A stretch of 64,000 bases of DNA from JAHBXE01 sp044222195 (GCA_044222195.1 JBGANS010000019.1:16607-80606); one strand, 5' to 3'; counted from the first letter of the stretch, positions 49,414-58,105 are shown. A program made the numbers and translations. The notes: a model not told the origin generated them from the letters alone.

Positions 49414-50481
49414 CTACGCGGCTTTCTCCTTGAGGCGGTACACGTACGCCAGGACCTCCGCGACAGCCTCGTAGAACTCGGCGCGAATCTCATGGCCGAC
49501 GGGGACGCCCCAGTACAACCCGCGGGCGAGCGGTGGACGTTCGACCATCGGGACGCCCGCGGCGATCGCGAGCTGCCGGATGCGGAACGCCATTTCATCG
49601 GCACCCTTGGCCACCACGCGAGGGGCTCGCATCGACTTCTGGTCGTACTTCAGGGCCACGGAGAAGTGAGTGGGATTGGTGACGATGACGTCCGCCTTGG
49701 GAACGGCGTGCTGGAGCCTCTGCATCGCGATGTCCCGGGCCATGCGGAGGCGCCGAGCCTTGACATCCGGATCGCCGTCCACGGAACGACGCTCATCCTT
49801 GACTTCCTGCCGGGTCATCCGGAGGTCTCGGGTGAACTGCCAGCGCTGGTAGAGCAGGTCCGCGACTCCCATGACGAACATGAGCACGAGCAGCCACGCG
49901 GCGAGCTCGAGCCCGATGAGCAGGATCTTGAAGAGCGCCTGGGGCGCTCCCAGCAGCGGCAGCGCGGCAATCGCGGGCAGATGCTTGCGGATGACCAGCA
50001 CCGCGACGAGCCCGATGACGCCGAGCTTGACGCAGCTGAGCGCCGTCTTGACCAAGTTGCGGAGATTCAGGAACTTCTTGACGCCCGACGCCGGGTTCAG
50101 CCGCGAAAAGTTGGGCTTGAGCGGCTCCAGGGTGACATGCCAGCCGACCTGGACGTAGTGGCTGAGCGCGCCGATGAGAAACATGGCGAGAACGACCGGC
50201 CCCGCAACCCACACGCCGTCGACCAGGGACTGCACCAGCAAAGGCTGGACGCTGTCGATGCTGACGGCATTGCCGGGTGTCTGACCTTCGAGCGTGCGAC
50301 GCACCAGGGTGCCCAGCCCGGACATCACGAAGCCGGACAGGAGCACCAGGATCAGGATGCCCCCGATGAGTTCAACGCTCGCGGAGAAGTCGGAGCTTCT
50401 CGCGACGCGCCCTTCCTGGCGGGCCTCCGACCGGCGGCGCGCCGTCGGGAGTTCAGTTCTTTCGCCCAGGTCCTCGGCCAT
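49414..50481 (-). CDS. flhB: Flagellar export switch protein FlhB
   Basis: FlhB switches export from rod/hook to filament substrates by autocleavage. The 355-residue product has the N-terminal phrase GERTELPTARRRSEARQEGRVARS and four membrane helices. The cytosolic tail has the cleavage site NPTH (ADVIVTNPTHFSVALKYDQ), then VVAKGADEMAFRIRQLAI and ARGLYWGVPVGHEIRAEFYEAVAEVLAYVYRLK. All expected residues for autocleavage (Asn, Pro, Thr, His) are present. Start is 4 bases past the fliR stop. Confidence 0.96.
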   Translation of the reverse strand: MAEDLGERTELPTARRRSEARQEGRVARSSDFSASVELIGGILILVLLSGFVMSGLGTLVRRTLEGQTPGNAVSIDSVQPLLVQSLVDGVWVAGPVVLAMFLIGALSHYVQVGWHVTLEPLKPNFSRLNPASGVKKFLNLRNLVKTALSCVKLGVIGLVAVLVIRKHLPAIAALPLLGAPQALFKILLIGLELAAWLLVLMFVMGVADLLYQRWQFTRDLRMTRQEVKDERRSVDGDPDVKARRLRMARDIAMQRLQHAVPKADVIVTNPTHFSVALKYDQKSMRAPRVVAKGADEMAFRIRQLAIAAGVPMVERPPLARGLYWGVPVGHEIRAEFYEAVAEVLAYVYRLKEKAA

Positions 50482-50485
50482 CGAA

Positions 50486-51298
50486 TCACACTCCCGAGGC
50501 GACGGGGTCTCCGCCCGCCATCGTCCGGCCCCATTGCACCACCATGTTCAGCACGCGCTCGATCTCCTCACTGCTGACCTGCTGGATCGCCGCCATCGAC
50601 AGCGCGAGGATTGCGATCCCCACGAACAGCTTGAACGTGAACCCGACGCTCATGACATTGATCTGCGGGATCGTCTTGCCGAGCAAACCGACCGCGATCA
50701 TGATGACGAAGACGGCACACAGCACCGGCGCAGAAACCCGGAGCGCGAGTTCGGTTCCCGACGTCAGGACCCCCACCATCGCATCCAGCGGGATCCCCCC
50801 GGAGTTCATGAACCCGCCCATCGGGACTTTGTCGAACGTGAACACCAGAGCCATGAACATCGCATCGAGGCCGCCGAGGGCGACGAAGCTCGCAAGCCCA
50901 ACGTACATCAGAGTCTGCCCGATCGAATCGGTGTCCGCTCCAATGTCGGGGTTGTAGACGCGGCCCAGGCCCATGCCCATCTGGTGCCCGGTGATCACGC
51001 CCGCCATGTCGAGACTGATGATCGGCAGGCCCGCGATAAAGCCCATCGTCATCCCGATGAGCGTCTCGCCCAGGAGCAGAGGGACCATCTCCGGAAGCGT
51101 GACCGCCGTGCTCGCGTGCATCGCGGCGGGCAGCGCGGGGTACACGGCGGCGGAAAACATCACCGCCAGCAAGGCCCTGAACCGCTTGGGCAGCGTCTGG
51201 TTGGCCAGCAGCGGCGTAAAGATGAAGAGCCCGGACAATCTCGCTACGACCAGCGAGAAGGGGACCACGTGGTGAATGAACGGTTCGAACGAAATCAT
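50486..51298 (-). CDS. fliR: Flagellar export protein FliR
   Basis: FliR builds the export pore with FliP and FliQ. The 270-residue protein has about six membrane helices: FSLVVARLSGLFIFTPLLANQTLPKRFRALLAVMFSAAVYP, LIGMTMGFIAGLPIISLDMAGVITGHQMGMGLGRVYNP, LALRVSAPVLCAVFVIMIAVGLLGKTIPQINVMSVGFTFKLFVGI. The order matches FliR. The operon order fliP-fliQ-fliR-flhB confirms it. Confidence 0.95.
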   Translation of the reverse strand: MISFEPFIHHVVPFSLVVARLSGLFIFTPLLANQTLPKRFRALLAVMFSAAVYPALPAAMHASTAVTLPEMVPLLLGETLIGMTMGFIAGLPIISLDMAGVITGHQMGMGLGRVYNPDIGADTDSIGQTLMYVGLASFVALGGLDAMFMALVFTFDKVPMGGFMNSGGIPLDAMVGVLTSGTELALRVSAPVLCAVFVIMIAVGLLGKTIPQINVMSVGFTFKLFVGIAILALSMAAIQQVSSEEIERVLNMVVQWGRTMAGGDPVASGV

Positions 51299-51320
51299 GG
51301 TTCATCTGCGGCACCAGGGA

Positions 51321-51587
51321 CTAATGGCTTGAGACGAGCCAGAGAAGCTCGGACGCGTAATCGACCAGTTTGGTGGTGATCCACGGCAGCAGAACCGCCG
51401 CGACGACGATCATCACCACGATTTTGGGGACAAACGTGATGGTCTGATCCTGGATGGATGTGACCGCCTGCACGATGCTGACGAACAGACCGATGACCAC
51501 GCCCGCCGCGAGAATGGGCGCGGCGATCTTGAGCGTGATGATCAGCATGTCGCGGGCCATGAGGACCGCTGTGTCGTCGTAGTTCAT
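51321..51587 (-). CDS. fliQ: Flagellar export protein FliQ
   Basis: An 88-residue protein with two membrane helices (MLIITLKIAAPILAAGVVIGLFVSIVQAVTSIQDQTITFVPKIVVMIVVAAVLLPWITTKLVDY). This is the classic FliQ pattern, including the conserved 'TSIQDQTITFVPK' loop. It lies between fliP (7-base gap) and fliR (22-base gap). The ATG at 51587 is chosen because homology starts there; an open frame upstream overlaps fliP. Confidence 0.96.
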   Translation of the reverse strand: MNYDDTAVLMARDMLIITLKIAAPILAAGVVIGLFVSIVQAVTSIQDQTITFVPKIVVMIVVAAVLLPWITTKLVDYASELLWLVSSH

Positions 51588-51594
51588 GCGATTC

Positions 51595-52557
51595 CTAGGT
51601 GACCCACGATCCGAGTCCGGGGAAGAGCATCGATACGGCGGGCGCGACGGGCTGAACGAAGCTGGACATGAGGCTGCCGACGACCAGTTGCCAGCCGTCG
51701 ACCATGACAAAGAGCAGCAGCTTGAACGGCAGGCTCACGAGCACGGGCGGCAGCATCATCATGCTCATGGAAATGAGCATGGTGGAAATCACCATGTCGA
51801 TGACAAGAAAGGGCAGGTAGATGCGGAAGCCCATGAGAAACGCGGTCTTGAGCTCGCTGAGCATGTAGGCGGGGATGAGGCAGACCATGTCCACATCGGC
51901 GCGGGTGAGAGTCTCGGGCTTTGAGGTGTCTACGCCGCGGTAGTTGAGGACCATGTAGAGGCTCGACCAGTTGCCCGAGGCCTGGATCTGGTCGAACATG
52001 AAGTCGCGGATCGGCTGCTTGGCCTTGTTCCACATGTCGTCATAGCTGACGACCTGGCCCTGGTTGTACGGGACGATGGCTTCCTTGTAGATGCGCTCGC
52101 CCGTGGGCGCCATGACGAGAATGGTCATGAATAGCGCCAACCCCATCGTGACCTGCGGCGGCGGGAGGGACTGGGTGCCGATCGCCTGCCGCAACAAGGA
52201 CAGGACGATCAGGATCCGCACGAAGCACGTTGTCATCAGGATCAGCGACGGCGCCAGGGCGATCACCGTCAGCAGGAGCATGATGTTGAGAACGGTGGAC
52301 AGCCCACGGTTCTCGCCGCCGGAACCGGGCTGCTGGGGCAGAAGTTGAGCAGCACTCCCCATCATCTCCATCGGGTTGAACGAACCCGGCTCGCTCAGTG
52401 ATGGCACCGGCAATGCCGGCGTGGCCGCCGGCGCCTGCGCGGGCGCTTTCCCCGCGGGCAGCGAAGTGGGAATGTCAAAGGAGCTCTGAGCCAGCACCGG
52501 CATCGGCAGGACGGTTGCGAAGCAGAGCGACGCGATGGCGACCCCGCGGAGGATCAC
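51595..52557 (-). CDS. fliP: Flagellar export protein FliP
   Basis: FliP is the pentameric core of the export pore. The 320-residue product has a cleavable signal peptide (MILRGVAIASLCFATVLPMPVLAQ) and a 70-residue Pro/Ala-rich stretch. The family region is VIALAPSLILMTTCFVRILIVLSLLRQAIGTQSLPPPQVTMGLALFMTILVMAP and DVDMVCLIPAYMLSELKTAFLMGFRIYLPFLVIDMVISTMLISMSMMMLPPVLVSLPFKLLLFVMVDGW, with four membrane helices. The start overlaps the fliO stop by 4 bases. Confidence 0.97.
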   Translation of the reverse strand: MILRGVAIASLCFATVLPMPVLAQSSFDIPTSLPAGKAPAQAPAATPALPVPSLSEPGSFNPMEMMGSAAQLLPQQPGSGGENRGLSTVLNIMLLLTVIALAPSLILMTTCFVRILIVLSLLRQAIGTQSLPPPQVTMGLALFMTILVMAPTGERIYKEAIVPYNQGQVVSYDDMWNKAKQPIRDFMFDQIQASGNWSSLYMVLNYRGVDTSKPETLTRADVDMVCLIPAYMLSELKTAFLMGFRIYLPFLVIDMVISTMLISMSMMMLPPVLVSLPFKLLLFVMVDGWQLVVGSLMSSFVQPVAPAVSMLFPGLGSWVT

Positions 52558-53327
52558 GCGAGTGCTCCGCTGGTGGGTGCTTTCCTGGTCTGGGCGATTC
52601 GGGCCTTGAGCGCCCGGCGCTTGGGCTGCTCGCGCTGCGTCAGATCAATGACGGGGATATCCGATCGCGAGCCATCCCAGATGGTCTCGCCGGACGTTGG
52701 CTTGTCCATCTGCCGGTCAAACCGGCCGAGCATCGAGCGGAATCGCTCCGCGAGCGAGTCCCCCTCGGCGTCGCGAGAGCGGATCAGGATCGAGGCGACC
52801 TGCTCCGGGTCTGAAATCTCCGCGAGCGTCGCGAACGTCGCTCCCGCGCCGAATCGGCCCCCGGTCGATTGCGATAGCAGCAGGACCCGGGTATCGAGCT
52901 TGAGAAGCACGAGCGAAACGCCCCGCCCGACGGGATACCGGCCGATGATCTCCAGGATTCCCGACGGGGCCCGGCCGCCCGCGCCCAGCGCCGAGCGGAT
53001 TCCACCTTGCCGGCGTGCCGCGGACCGAAGAACTCCTCCCCCCACCACGACCAGCCCGAGCACACCCGCGAGCGGAAGGATCGTTCCACCGAACCAGTTT
53101 CGGGAGGGAACCTCGCTTCCGGCCGCGGGCCGCGGCTTTCGGCCATTCACACTCGAAGGCGCGCCGAGAGCCCGGCTCTCGCTCGCCGCCTGCTGCGGCG
53201 GTCCCTCGGGCGACGTGGGTTTGACTTCCTGGGCGGTCGCGGCGGACACCGCGACCAGCGCAGCAGCCATCCATCCCCAACTCGGGAAGAGCCTTCGGCG
53301 CGTTGCTGAGTGCCTGGTCACCTTCAC
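52554..53327 (-). CDS. fliO: Flagellar export protein FliO
   Basis: FliO helps assemble the FliPQR complex. The 257-residue protein has a signal-like helix (MAAALVAVSAATAQE) and a second membrane helix (ILPLAGVLGLVVVGGGVLRSAAR). A FliO-type cytosolic domain follows (ILEIIGRYPVGRGVSLVLLKLDTRVLLLSQSTGGRF), then a charged tail. Similarity is to the short 'RYPVGRG...LLxxDxRVLLL' core only. A GTG at 53327 with AGGAGG 5 bases upstream is preferred over the earlier GTG six codons upstream. Position between fliN and fliP supports the call. Confidence 0.85.
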   Translation of the reverse strand: MKVTRHSATRRRLFPSWGWMAAALVAVSAATAQEVKPTSPEGPPQQAASESRALGAPSSVNGRKPRPAAGSEVPSRNWFGGTILPLAGVLGLVVVGGGVLRSAARRQGGIRSALGAGGRAPSGILEIIGRYPVGRGVSLVLLKLDTRVLLLSQSTGGRFGAGATFATLAEISDPEQVASILIRSRDAEGDSLAERFRSMLGRFDRQMDKPTSGETIWDGSRSDIPVIDLTQREQPKRRALKARIAQTRKAPTSGALA

Positions 53328-53375
53328 CGGCCCTCCTGGCCGCACATCCCGGGACTCCGCCCGGGGTTTGAATGC

Positions 53376-53849
53376 CTAGCCCGCCGCGCGGCCGGGCTGA
53401 TCGATATCGCCGACCTGGTTGATGATCTCGTTGATGCGAACACAGAAGTTGTCGTTGAGCACCAGCACCTCGCCGCGGGCGATGTGCCGGTCGTTCACGT
53501 ACACATCCACCGGATCGCCGGCGAGCTTGTCGAGCTCCACCACCGCGCCCTCGTTGAGCTTGAGGACATCCTCGACCAGCATCCGAGTGCGACCGAGTTC
53601 GATCTTGACGTTCAGGTTGACGTCGGAAAGGAGGTCGATGCCCTTGGGGGGCACCACGCTCTCCGACTTGCTGATCTGCGCCGGCTCGAACCGCTGCGCG
53701 GGAGCGGCGGACGTGGCCTCTGCGGCAACCCCGGTCGCCTGCTGAAGTGCGGCCACGGCGTTCTGAGCCGCCTCGAGCGCGGACTCGGCCGAAGACTCGG
53801 CACCGGGGGCCGGCGCGGCTTCCGGGTTCTGGGGTGCGGGCTCGGCCAT
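53376..53849 (-). CDS. fliN: Flagellar motor switch protein FliN
   Basis: FliN forms the lower C-ring that binds CheY-P and switches rotation. The 157-residue protein has an Ala/Glu-rich N-terminus (about 1-70) and the SpoA domain LLSDVNLNVKIELGRTRMLVEDVLKLNEGAVVELDKLAGDPVDVYVNDRHIARGEVLVLNDNFCVRINEII near 73-145. A short tail follows. The family pattern 'LLxDVxxxVxxELGRTxMxxxxVLxLxxGxVVELDKxAGxPVDVxVN' is fully met. fliM, its usual neighbour, is missing from the adjoining gap. Confidence 0.95.
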   Translation of the reverse strand: MAEPAPQNPEAAPAPGAESSAESALEAAQNAVAALQQATGVAAEATSAAPAQRFEPAQISKSESVVPPKGIDLLSDVNLNVKIELGRTRMLVEDVLKLNEGAVVELDKLAGDPVDVYVNDRHIARGEVLVLNDNFCVRINEIINQVGDIDQPGRAAG

Positions 53850-53958
53850 CCTGGCGCTCCGAATACCGGCGGACTCCCCGCGCGGTGTGGTTCGTCAATC
53901 GGACAACACCCGTAGCTCGCGATACTTTTGCGGAGCGCCCGCGCAGTTCCTGCCGCGT

Positions 53959-54504
53959 CTACCTCTCAACGTCCACGCCGCGGCACTTCGGAATCAGGAT
54001 GCGCTCCACGCGGCTGTTGCCCTGCGCATCGTGCCCAAAGACCTTGTCGGCGTACGCCGTGATCTGCCGGCTGATGGTCACCAGGTCCGGCTCCTTCAGA
54101 TGGCTGTGCTGGGCCCGGCGCACGATTTGCGCGATGCCTTCCTGGATCTCCGAGGACCGCTTCTCCAGCTCCTCCGTGATGTGGGCCTCGTTCTTCTTGG
54201 TCGTCTTCATCACGATCCGCATGTCCCACATCCAGACCCGGCCGGTCTGCATGTTCTGGAACTTGTCGTCGATCAGATCGATCTCGACCGTTTCCTGGCC
54301 CGCGGCCTGCTCGTGCCCGTGCAACTCGGTTTCGGCCACGACCGCCTTGGGCCCGGTCATCCCAACCAGCACGTACACGCCCGCCGCCTCGGCGATCATG
54401 ACGCCCGCGATCAGCCCGATCGTCTTGATCGGCGGCTTCTTCTTGGCCGGAGCGGCTTCCTTGTCCTTCTGCGGCTCGGCGGCCGGCTTGCGATCCTCTG
54501 CCAT
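53959..54504 (-). CDS. fliL: Flagellar protein FliL
   Basis: FliL is a stator-associated membrane protein. The 181-residue product has a charged N-terminus and one membrane helix (IKTIGLIAGVMIAEAAGVYVLVGM). The periplasmic body carries VEIDLIDDKFQNMQTGRVWMWDMRIVMKTTKKNEAHITEELEKRSSEIQEGIAQIVRRAQHSHLKEPDLVTISRQITAYADKVFG. The alternation resembles the SPFH-like FliL fold, although conserved residues are sparse, so the call leans partly on position before fliN. Confidence 0.82.
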   Translation of the reverse strand: MAEDRKPAAEPQKDKEAAPAKKKPPIKTIGLIAGVMIAEAAGVYVLVGMTGPKAVVAETELHGHEQAAGQETVEIDLIDDKFQNMQTGRVWMWDMRIVMKTTKKNEAHITEELEKRSSEIQEGIAQIVRRAQHSHLKEPDLVTISRQITAYADKVFGHDAQGNSRVERILIPKCRGVDVER

Positions 54505-54626
54505 GGCTAGGCCCCCTGGAAACGAACGTCGAACATCGGGCCAGCCCGGAGGTGTGGGCCGGGAACTGGTCCGCCGTCAAACTTCCAATTGGCGGGCGCC
54601 GGTGACGAGCCCCGGGCACAGATCAA

Positions 54627-54650
54627 CCCGAATAGGGGGCCTTACAAACC
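54627..54650 (-). promoter_or_regulatory. Flagellar-gap motif, copy 2
   Basis: Minus strand GGTTTGTAAGGCCCCCTATT then CGGG, in the 170-base gap between the motA-like stop and the fliL start. It matches the copy at 44691-44714 at 20 of 24 bases. It could mark an internal start point for fliL-fliN-fliO... Confidence 0.4.
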
Positions 54651-54674
54651 GAACGTCTTGACGGTCGGCCGTTA

Positions 54675-55343
54675 TCAGGCCGCCGCGGCGCGGGCGGGAA
54701 CCTGTCCCGGGAGCATCGCACGCAGGCTCCGCCGCACGAAGTCGCCGTCGCGGCCAGCGCTGATAAGCGCCAGCGTTTCGATGGCGAAGATGCCGTCGAG
54801 CATTCGAGTCGGTCGCGCGGCGGCCTCGCGTATGTGCAGAACCGATGCGGCCGCCAAGGCGAAGCCCGAAGGAAGGGCGAAGGTCGCCGCGATCAGGCCC
54901 CACCGGGACGATTCACCCGAGGCGCCAAGCCAGCCGGCGCCGGCAAGAGCGATACCAAGGCCGATAAGCCCCAACGCGGAAAGGACCGACATCGGCGTGA
55001 CGACCATGCGTCGAATCGGAGAGATGGCGTCGCGGTCAACGTGGTCCTGCAGCGTGCGTCGAACCTCGGACATTGATCGCCCTTGGAGCAGGAGTGCCAG
55101 CCCGCGGGGAAAGCAGGGAACGCCGATCGACGCCGCCGCGGGTTCGATGCTGAGAAGGCCGTCGTTCCGGGCGGCTTCGGCGAGTGATGCCAGCGAATCG
55201 ATCAGGCGGTCCGGCTGCCCGGGGCTCAGTTTCCAGATCCGATCGAGGCGGAGCTTCGCGGCCAGGATCACGGCGCCGGCGCTCATGCCGGCGGATACCA
55301 GCACCAGCGCCACGATCTGGAGAATGTCAGGCAGCCAGCTCAT
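54675..55343 (-). CDS. MotA/TolQ/ExbB-like membrane protein (divergent MotA)
   Basis: A 222-residue protein. An N-terminal helix (LQIVALVLVSAGMSAGAVILA) is followed by a cytosolic part with the MotA-like phrase LIDSLASLAEAARNDGLLSIEPAAASIG and FPRGLALLLQGRSMSEVRRTLQDHVDRD. Two membrane helices follow (SVLSALGLIGLGIALAGAGWL, GLIAATFALPSGFALAAASVL). Typical MotA has four helices and about 285 residues, so this is shorter and lacks one N-terminal helix. Proline residues needed for torque are not evident. A motB gene is not adjacent. It is either a degenerate MotA or a flagellar MotA-like paralogue. Confidence 0.65.
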   Translation of the reverse strand: MSWLPDILQIVALVLVSAGMSAGAVILAAKLRLDRIWKLSPGQPDRLIDSLASLAEAARNDGLLSIEPAAASIGVPCFPRGLALLLQGRSMSEVRRTLQDHVDRDAISPIRRMVVTPMSVLSALGLIGLGIALAGAGWLGASGESSRWGLIAATFALPSGFALAAASVLHIREAAARPTRMLDGIFAIETLALISAGRDGDFVRRSLRAMLPGQVPARAAAA

Positions 55344-55352
55344 CCGGGCTCA

Positions 55353-57104
55353 TTATCGGCCGAGAACGAGCAACTGTTGAAGGAGTTCATCCGCCGTCCG
55401 GACCACGCGAGAGGATGCGGAATACCCCGTAGAAGTCTGGATCATCTCGATGAACTCGGCCCCCAGGTCCACGTTTGACTGTTCCAGGGCCCCTCCGACG
55501 ATCGAGCCCGTGCCGAGGGTGCCGGGCGTGGCGATGACGGGCGAGCCGCTGTTGACGCCAACGCGGAAAAGGTTGTCACCGATGTCTTCAAGCCCTTCGA
55601 TGTTGTTGAACGTGGCGAGCGCGACCTGGCCAAGCGTCCGCGACAGGCCGTTGGTGAACGCGCCGACGATGGTGCCGTCGCTGTCGACGCCAAAGGCCGA
55701 GAGCGTTCCGAGCGGATAGCCATCCTGAAACGTCGAAGCAATCGCGGACTGCGTTGACGAGAGCGCGGTGATGCGGTCGGCGCCTTCGGAAAGCTTGAGG
55801 TCCAATGTCAATGGAGTCGCCGCGCCCGTGTTCGTGCGGTCGATGCTCACGGTGATGGGCGTGGTCGTCTGAAGCTGCCCGAGCGTGTCGAACTCGACCA
55901 GGCCCGTGGCGAGATTCGGAGACAGGTCCGTATCGTCGCCCGAATCCGCGAAGTACCGCCACGTGGTCCCGCTCGAGTCCTTCGACTCCAGGACGAAGGA
56001 AAGGTCGAGCGTGACCGGCGCACCAAGGGAGTCGTACACCACGGTCGTCGTCCGCACCGACTCACCGGTTGCGTCCCCCGCCTCGGCCATGACGAAGGGA
56101 TTGCGTACAAACTGGCCGCCGGAGTTGAGAAGCCGGACATCGGTCGTGTCCACCTGCAGGTCGTTCACCGTGCCGACATTCCCCGTGATCGTGAACAGGC
56201 CGGTCTGATTGTTCAGCGTCACTCCAGCCGGCTGAGCTCCCGTCGGCGGTGTCGCCGCGCCGTTCAGGCCCAGCGCATCTCTCAGGAAGTTCATAAGGTC
56301 GGTGACGGTCGTGGTGCCGTCGATCGTGAGCTGCGCATCGGGGATCGTGCGGGTCCCTCGCTCAGCGCCCTTGATTTCCAGGATCTGACCGGGGCTGAAC
56401 AGGGGCACCGTGGGCGCGAGAGGATCGGCCACCTCGAAGAGGAAGCTGCCCGGTTCGATGACGTTGGGCGGCGTTGGCGGGAAGAGCGCCGTTGGAATGA
56501 GCGCGAGGCCCGTCGTGGCCGTACCGCCGAGCGTCGTGGTCGATCCCGTCGTGGCCACAGCGCCGGAAGCATTGAGATTCCCGGCGAATCGCGCGTTCCG
56601 GGTGGCCTGGGCGACGCTCATACTGCCCACGGGAATGTTCAATGGCGTCAGCGCCCCGTTCTGAATCTGGAAGTCGCTGTCCACACCAAAGCCCAGGAGC
56701 GTGTTGCCGTTGATGTCCACCAGGTTGTTGTCCCGGTCCTGTCGGAACGCGCCCGAACGCGTGTACACCTGCTCGACGCCCTTTTGCATGATGAACAGGC
56801 CCTTGCCGTCGATCGCCAGGTCGCGGGCGTCGCCCGTTGGCGAGATCACACCGTTCCCGAAGTTCCGCTGCGTCCCGGCCACCTCCACGCCCATTCCGAT
56901 CTGGAACGGGTTCGTCCCGCCGTTGTCCGCCGTGGGCGCTGAGCCGTCTCGCGGCGTAAGGCTGAACTGCGTCTGGAACATCATCCGGCTGGACTTGAAG
57001 CCCGTCGTGTTCGCGTTCGCGATGTTGTTACCGATCACGTCCAGCTTGCGGGCGTTGGCGTTGAGCCCCGTGAGCCCTGTCATCAATGCGGTCAGACTGG
57101 CCAT
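55353..57104 (-). CDS. flgE: Flagellar hook protein FlgE
   Basis: FlgE polymerises into the hook. The 583-residue protein has the canonical N-terminus MASLTALMTGLTGLNANARKLDVIGNNIANANTTGFKSSRMMFQTQF and QIGMGVEVAGTQRNFGNGVISPTGDARDLAIDGKGLFIMQKGVEQVYTRSGAF. The FlgE D2-like middle carries VVYDSLGAPVTLDLSFVLESKDSSGTTWRYFADSGDD. The C-terminus is VDLGAEFIEMIQTSTGYSASSRVVRTADELLQQLLVLGR. The middle (about 200-330) is a low-complexity Thr/Gly/Pro insertion typical of variable hook regions. It precedes the flagellar hook-cap gene order found here. Confidence 0.96.
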   Translation of the reverse strand: MASLTALMTGLTGLNANARKLDVIGNNIANANTTGFKSSRMMFQTQFSLTPRDGSAPTADNGGTNPFQIGMGVEVAGTQRNFGNGVISPTGDARDLAIDGKGLFIMQKGVEQVYTRSGAFRQDRDNNLVDINGNTLLGFGVDSDFQIQNGALTPLNIPVGSMSVAQATRNARFAGNLNASGAVATTGSTTTLGGTATTGLALIPTALFPPTPPNVIEPGSFLFEVADPLAPTVPLFSPGQILEIKGAERGTRTIPDAQLTIDGTTTVTDLMNFLRDALGLNGAATPPTGAQPAGVTLNNQTGLFTITGNVGTVNDLQVDTTDVRLLNSGGQFVRNPFVMAEAGDATGESVRTTTVVYDSLGAPVTLDLSFVLESKDSSGTTWRYFADSGDDTDLSPNLATGLVEFDTLGQLQTTTPITVSIDRTNTGAATPLTLDLKLSEGADRITALSSTQSAIASTFQDGYPLGTLSAFGVDSDGTIVGAFTNGLSRTLGQVALATFNNIEGLEDIGDNLFRVGVNSGSPVIATPGTLGTGSIVGGALEQSNVDLGAEFIEMIQTSTGYSASSRVVRTADELLQQLLVLGR

Positions 57105-57141
57105 CCGTGCTACTCCTCATTCACCAACGCACCAGGAACGC

Positions 57142-57636
57142 TTACGCGGCGTTCGGCCCACGCCGACCGGCGAGCATGCCGAGCAACTTCGAGTTCTCTA
57201 TAGACGCCGCGAGCGCCTCCGCCGGCTTCTCGCCCGGCTTTGAAGGCACATCGATGACCGCGTCAATCCCCGTGAGGACGGTGGACTTCTTCAGGTCCGC
57301 CGTTCCGGTCACCTCGCGCATCGATACATCGAGCTTGAGCGTCATGCCGTCGATCATCACCAGCGCCCGGGTCGCGCCCTGGGCTTCAGCGAGGTCCGCC
57401 GCCGCCGAAATCCGCTTGATCTGATCGTCGCTGAGGTTCACGCCCGCGCCTTTGGCGATCGTGACTTCGCGCCCGCTCGCCAACTGCCCGGACTGAGCCT
57501 GCTTCAGGAGCGAGGCAAAGTCGATGCCGCCCGCCCTGGTCGAGGTTCCGACGGCCGGCGCGACGCCGGGCGACGCCTGAGCGCCGAGCAGGCGGAGAAG
57601 CTCCGTCCCATTGCCCACGATTCCCTCGGTGCTCAC
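57142..57636 (-). CDS. Flagellar operon protein, TIGR02530-like
   Basis: A 164-residue protein whose core ISFLSDDQ-like segment reads VTIAKGAGVNLSDDQIKRISAAADLAEAQGATRALVMIDGMTLKLDVSMREVTGTA. STVLTGIDAVIDVPS follows. This matches the TIGR02530 flagellar-operon proteins found between flgD and flgE, whose function is unknown. It may assist hook assembly. Its stop overlaps the start of flgD's neighbour region: the ATG at 57636 overlaps the flgD stop by 4 bases. Confidence 0.8.
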   Translation of the reverse strand: MSTEGIVGNGTELLRLLGAQASPGVAPAVGTSTRAGGIDFASLLKQAQSGQLASGREVTIAKGAGVNLSDDQIKRISAAADLAEAQGATRALVMIDGMTLKLDVSMREVTGTADLKKSTVLTGIDAVIDVPSKPGEKPAEALAASIENSKLLGMLAGRRGPNAA

Positions 57637-58061
57637 GACGCCACCACCGGTTCGCTGGCCAGCACTTCATCGACGAAGCTGACCGGCACGCGCTCTCCCG
57701 TCTCGAGGTTCAGCACGGCCCCGCTGTCGGTGCGAGACACGCTCTTGACCTTTCCCTCCACGCGTTCGAGGTCTTCGCTGATGCCGCTGATGCGCTGACC
57801 GATCAGCGACGCCGCGGACGACCATTCTTCCTGGCCAACGAGGGTGTTGAGCTTGTCCGAGAGCGCGATGTTCGACTCGATCGACCGGATCGAGGAGATC
57901 TGCTCCAGCAAAGCCTTCGAATCGCTGGGCGCAAGAGGGTCCTGGTTCGCGAGCTCGGTGAAGATGATCTTCACGAACTCGGAGCTGTTGAGCGCCTCAA
58001 AGGCGTTCGAACCCGAGGCGCGCGGCGCCGTCGACGACGACAGAGCGTCTACCGTGGCCAT
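57633..58061 (-). CDS. flgD: Hook capping protein FlgD
   Basis: FlgD caps the growing hook. The 142-residue product has the FlgD N-terminal domain ALNSSEFVKIIFTELANQDPLAPSDSKALLEQISSIRSIESNIALSDKL. A short C-terminal part ends ETGERVPVSFVDEVLA. It is shorter than E. coli FlgD (231 residues) because the tudor-like/Ig domain is reduced, a frequent pattern. The operon order fliK-flgD-flgE supports it. Confidence 0.93.
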   Translation of the reverse strand: MATVDALSSSTAPRASGSNAFEALNSSEFVKIIFTELANQDPLAPSDSKALLEQISSIRSIESNIALSDKLNTLVGQEEWSSAASLIGQRISGISEDLERVEGKVKSVSRTDSGAVLNLETGERVPVSFVDEVLASEPVVAS

Positions 58062-58105
58062 GGCTGGGGCCTTCCGAAAGTCTGCACGCGTTCGCCGCGG
58101 TGCGC

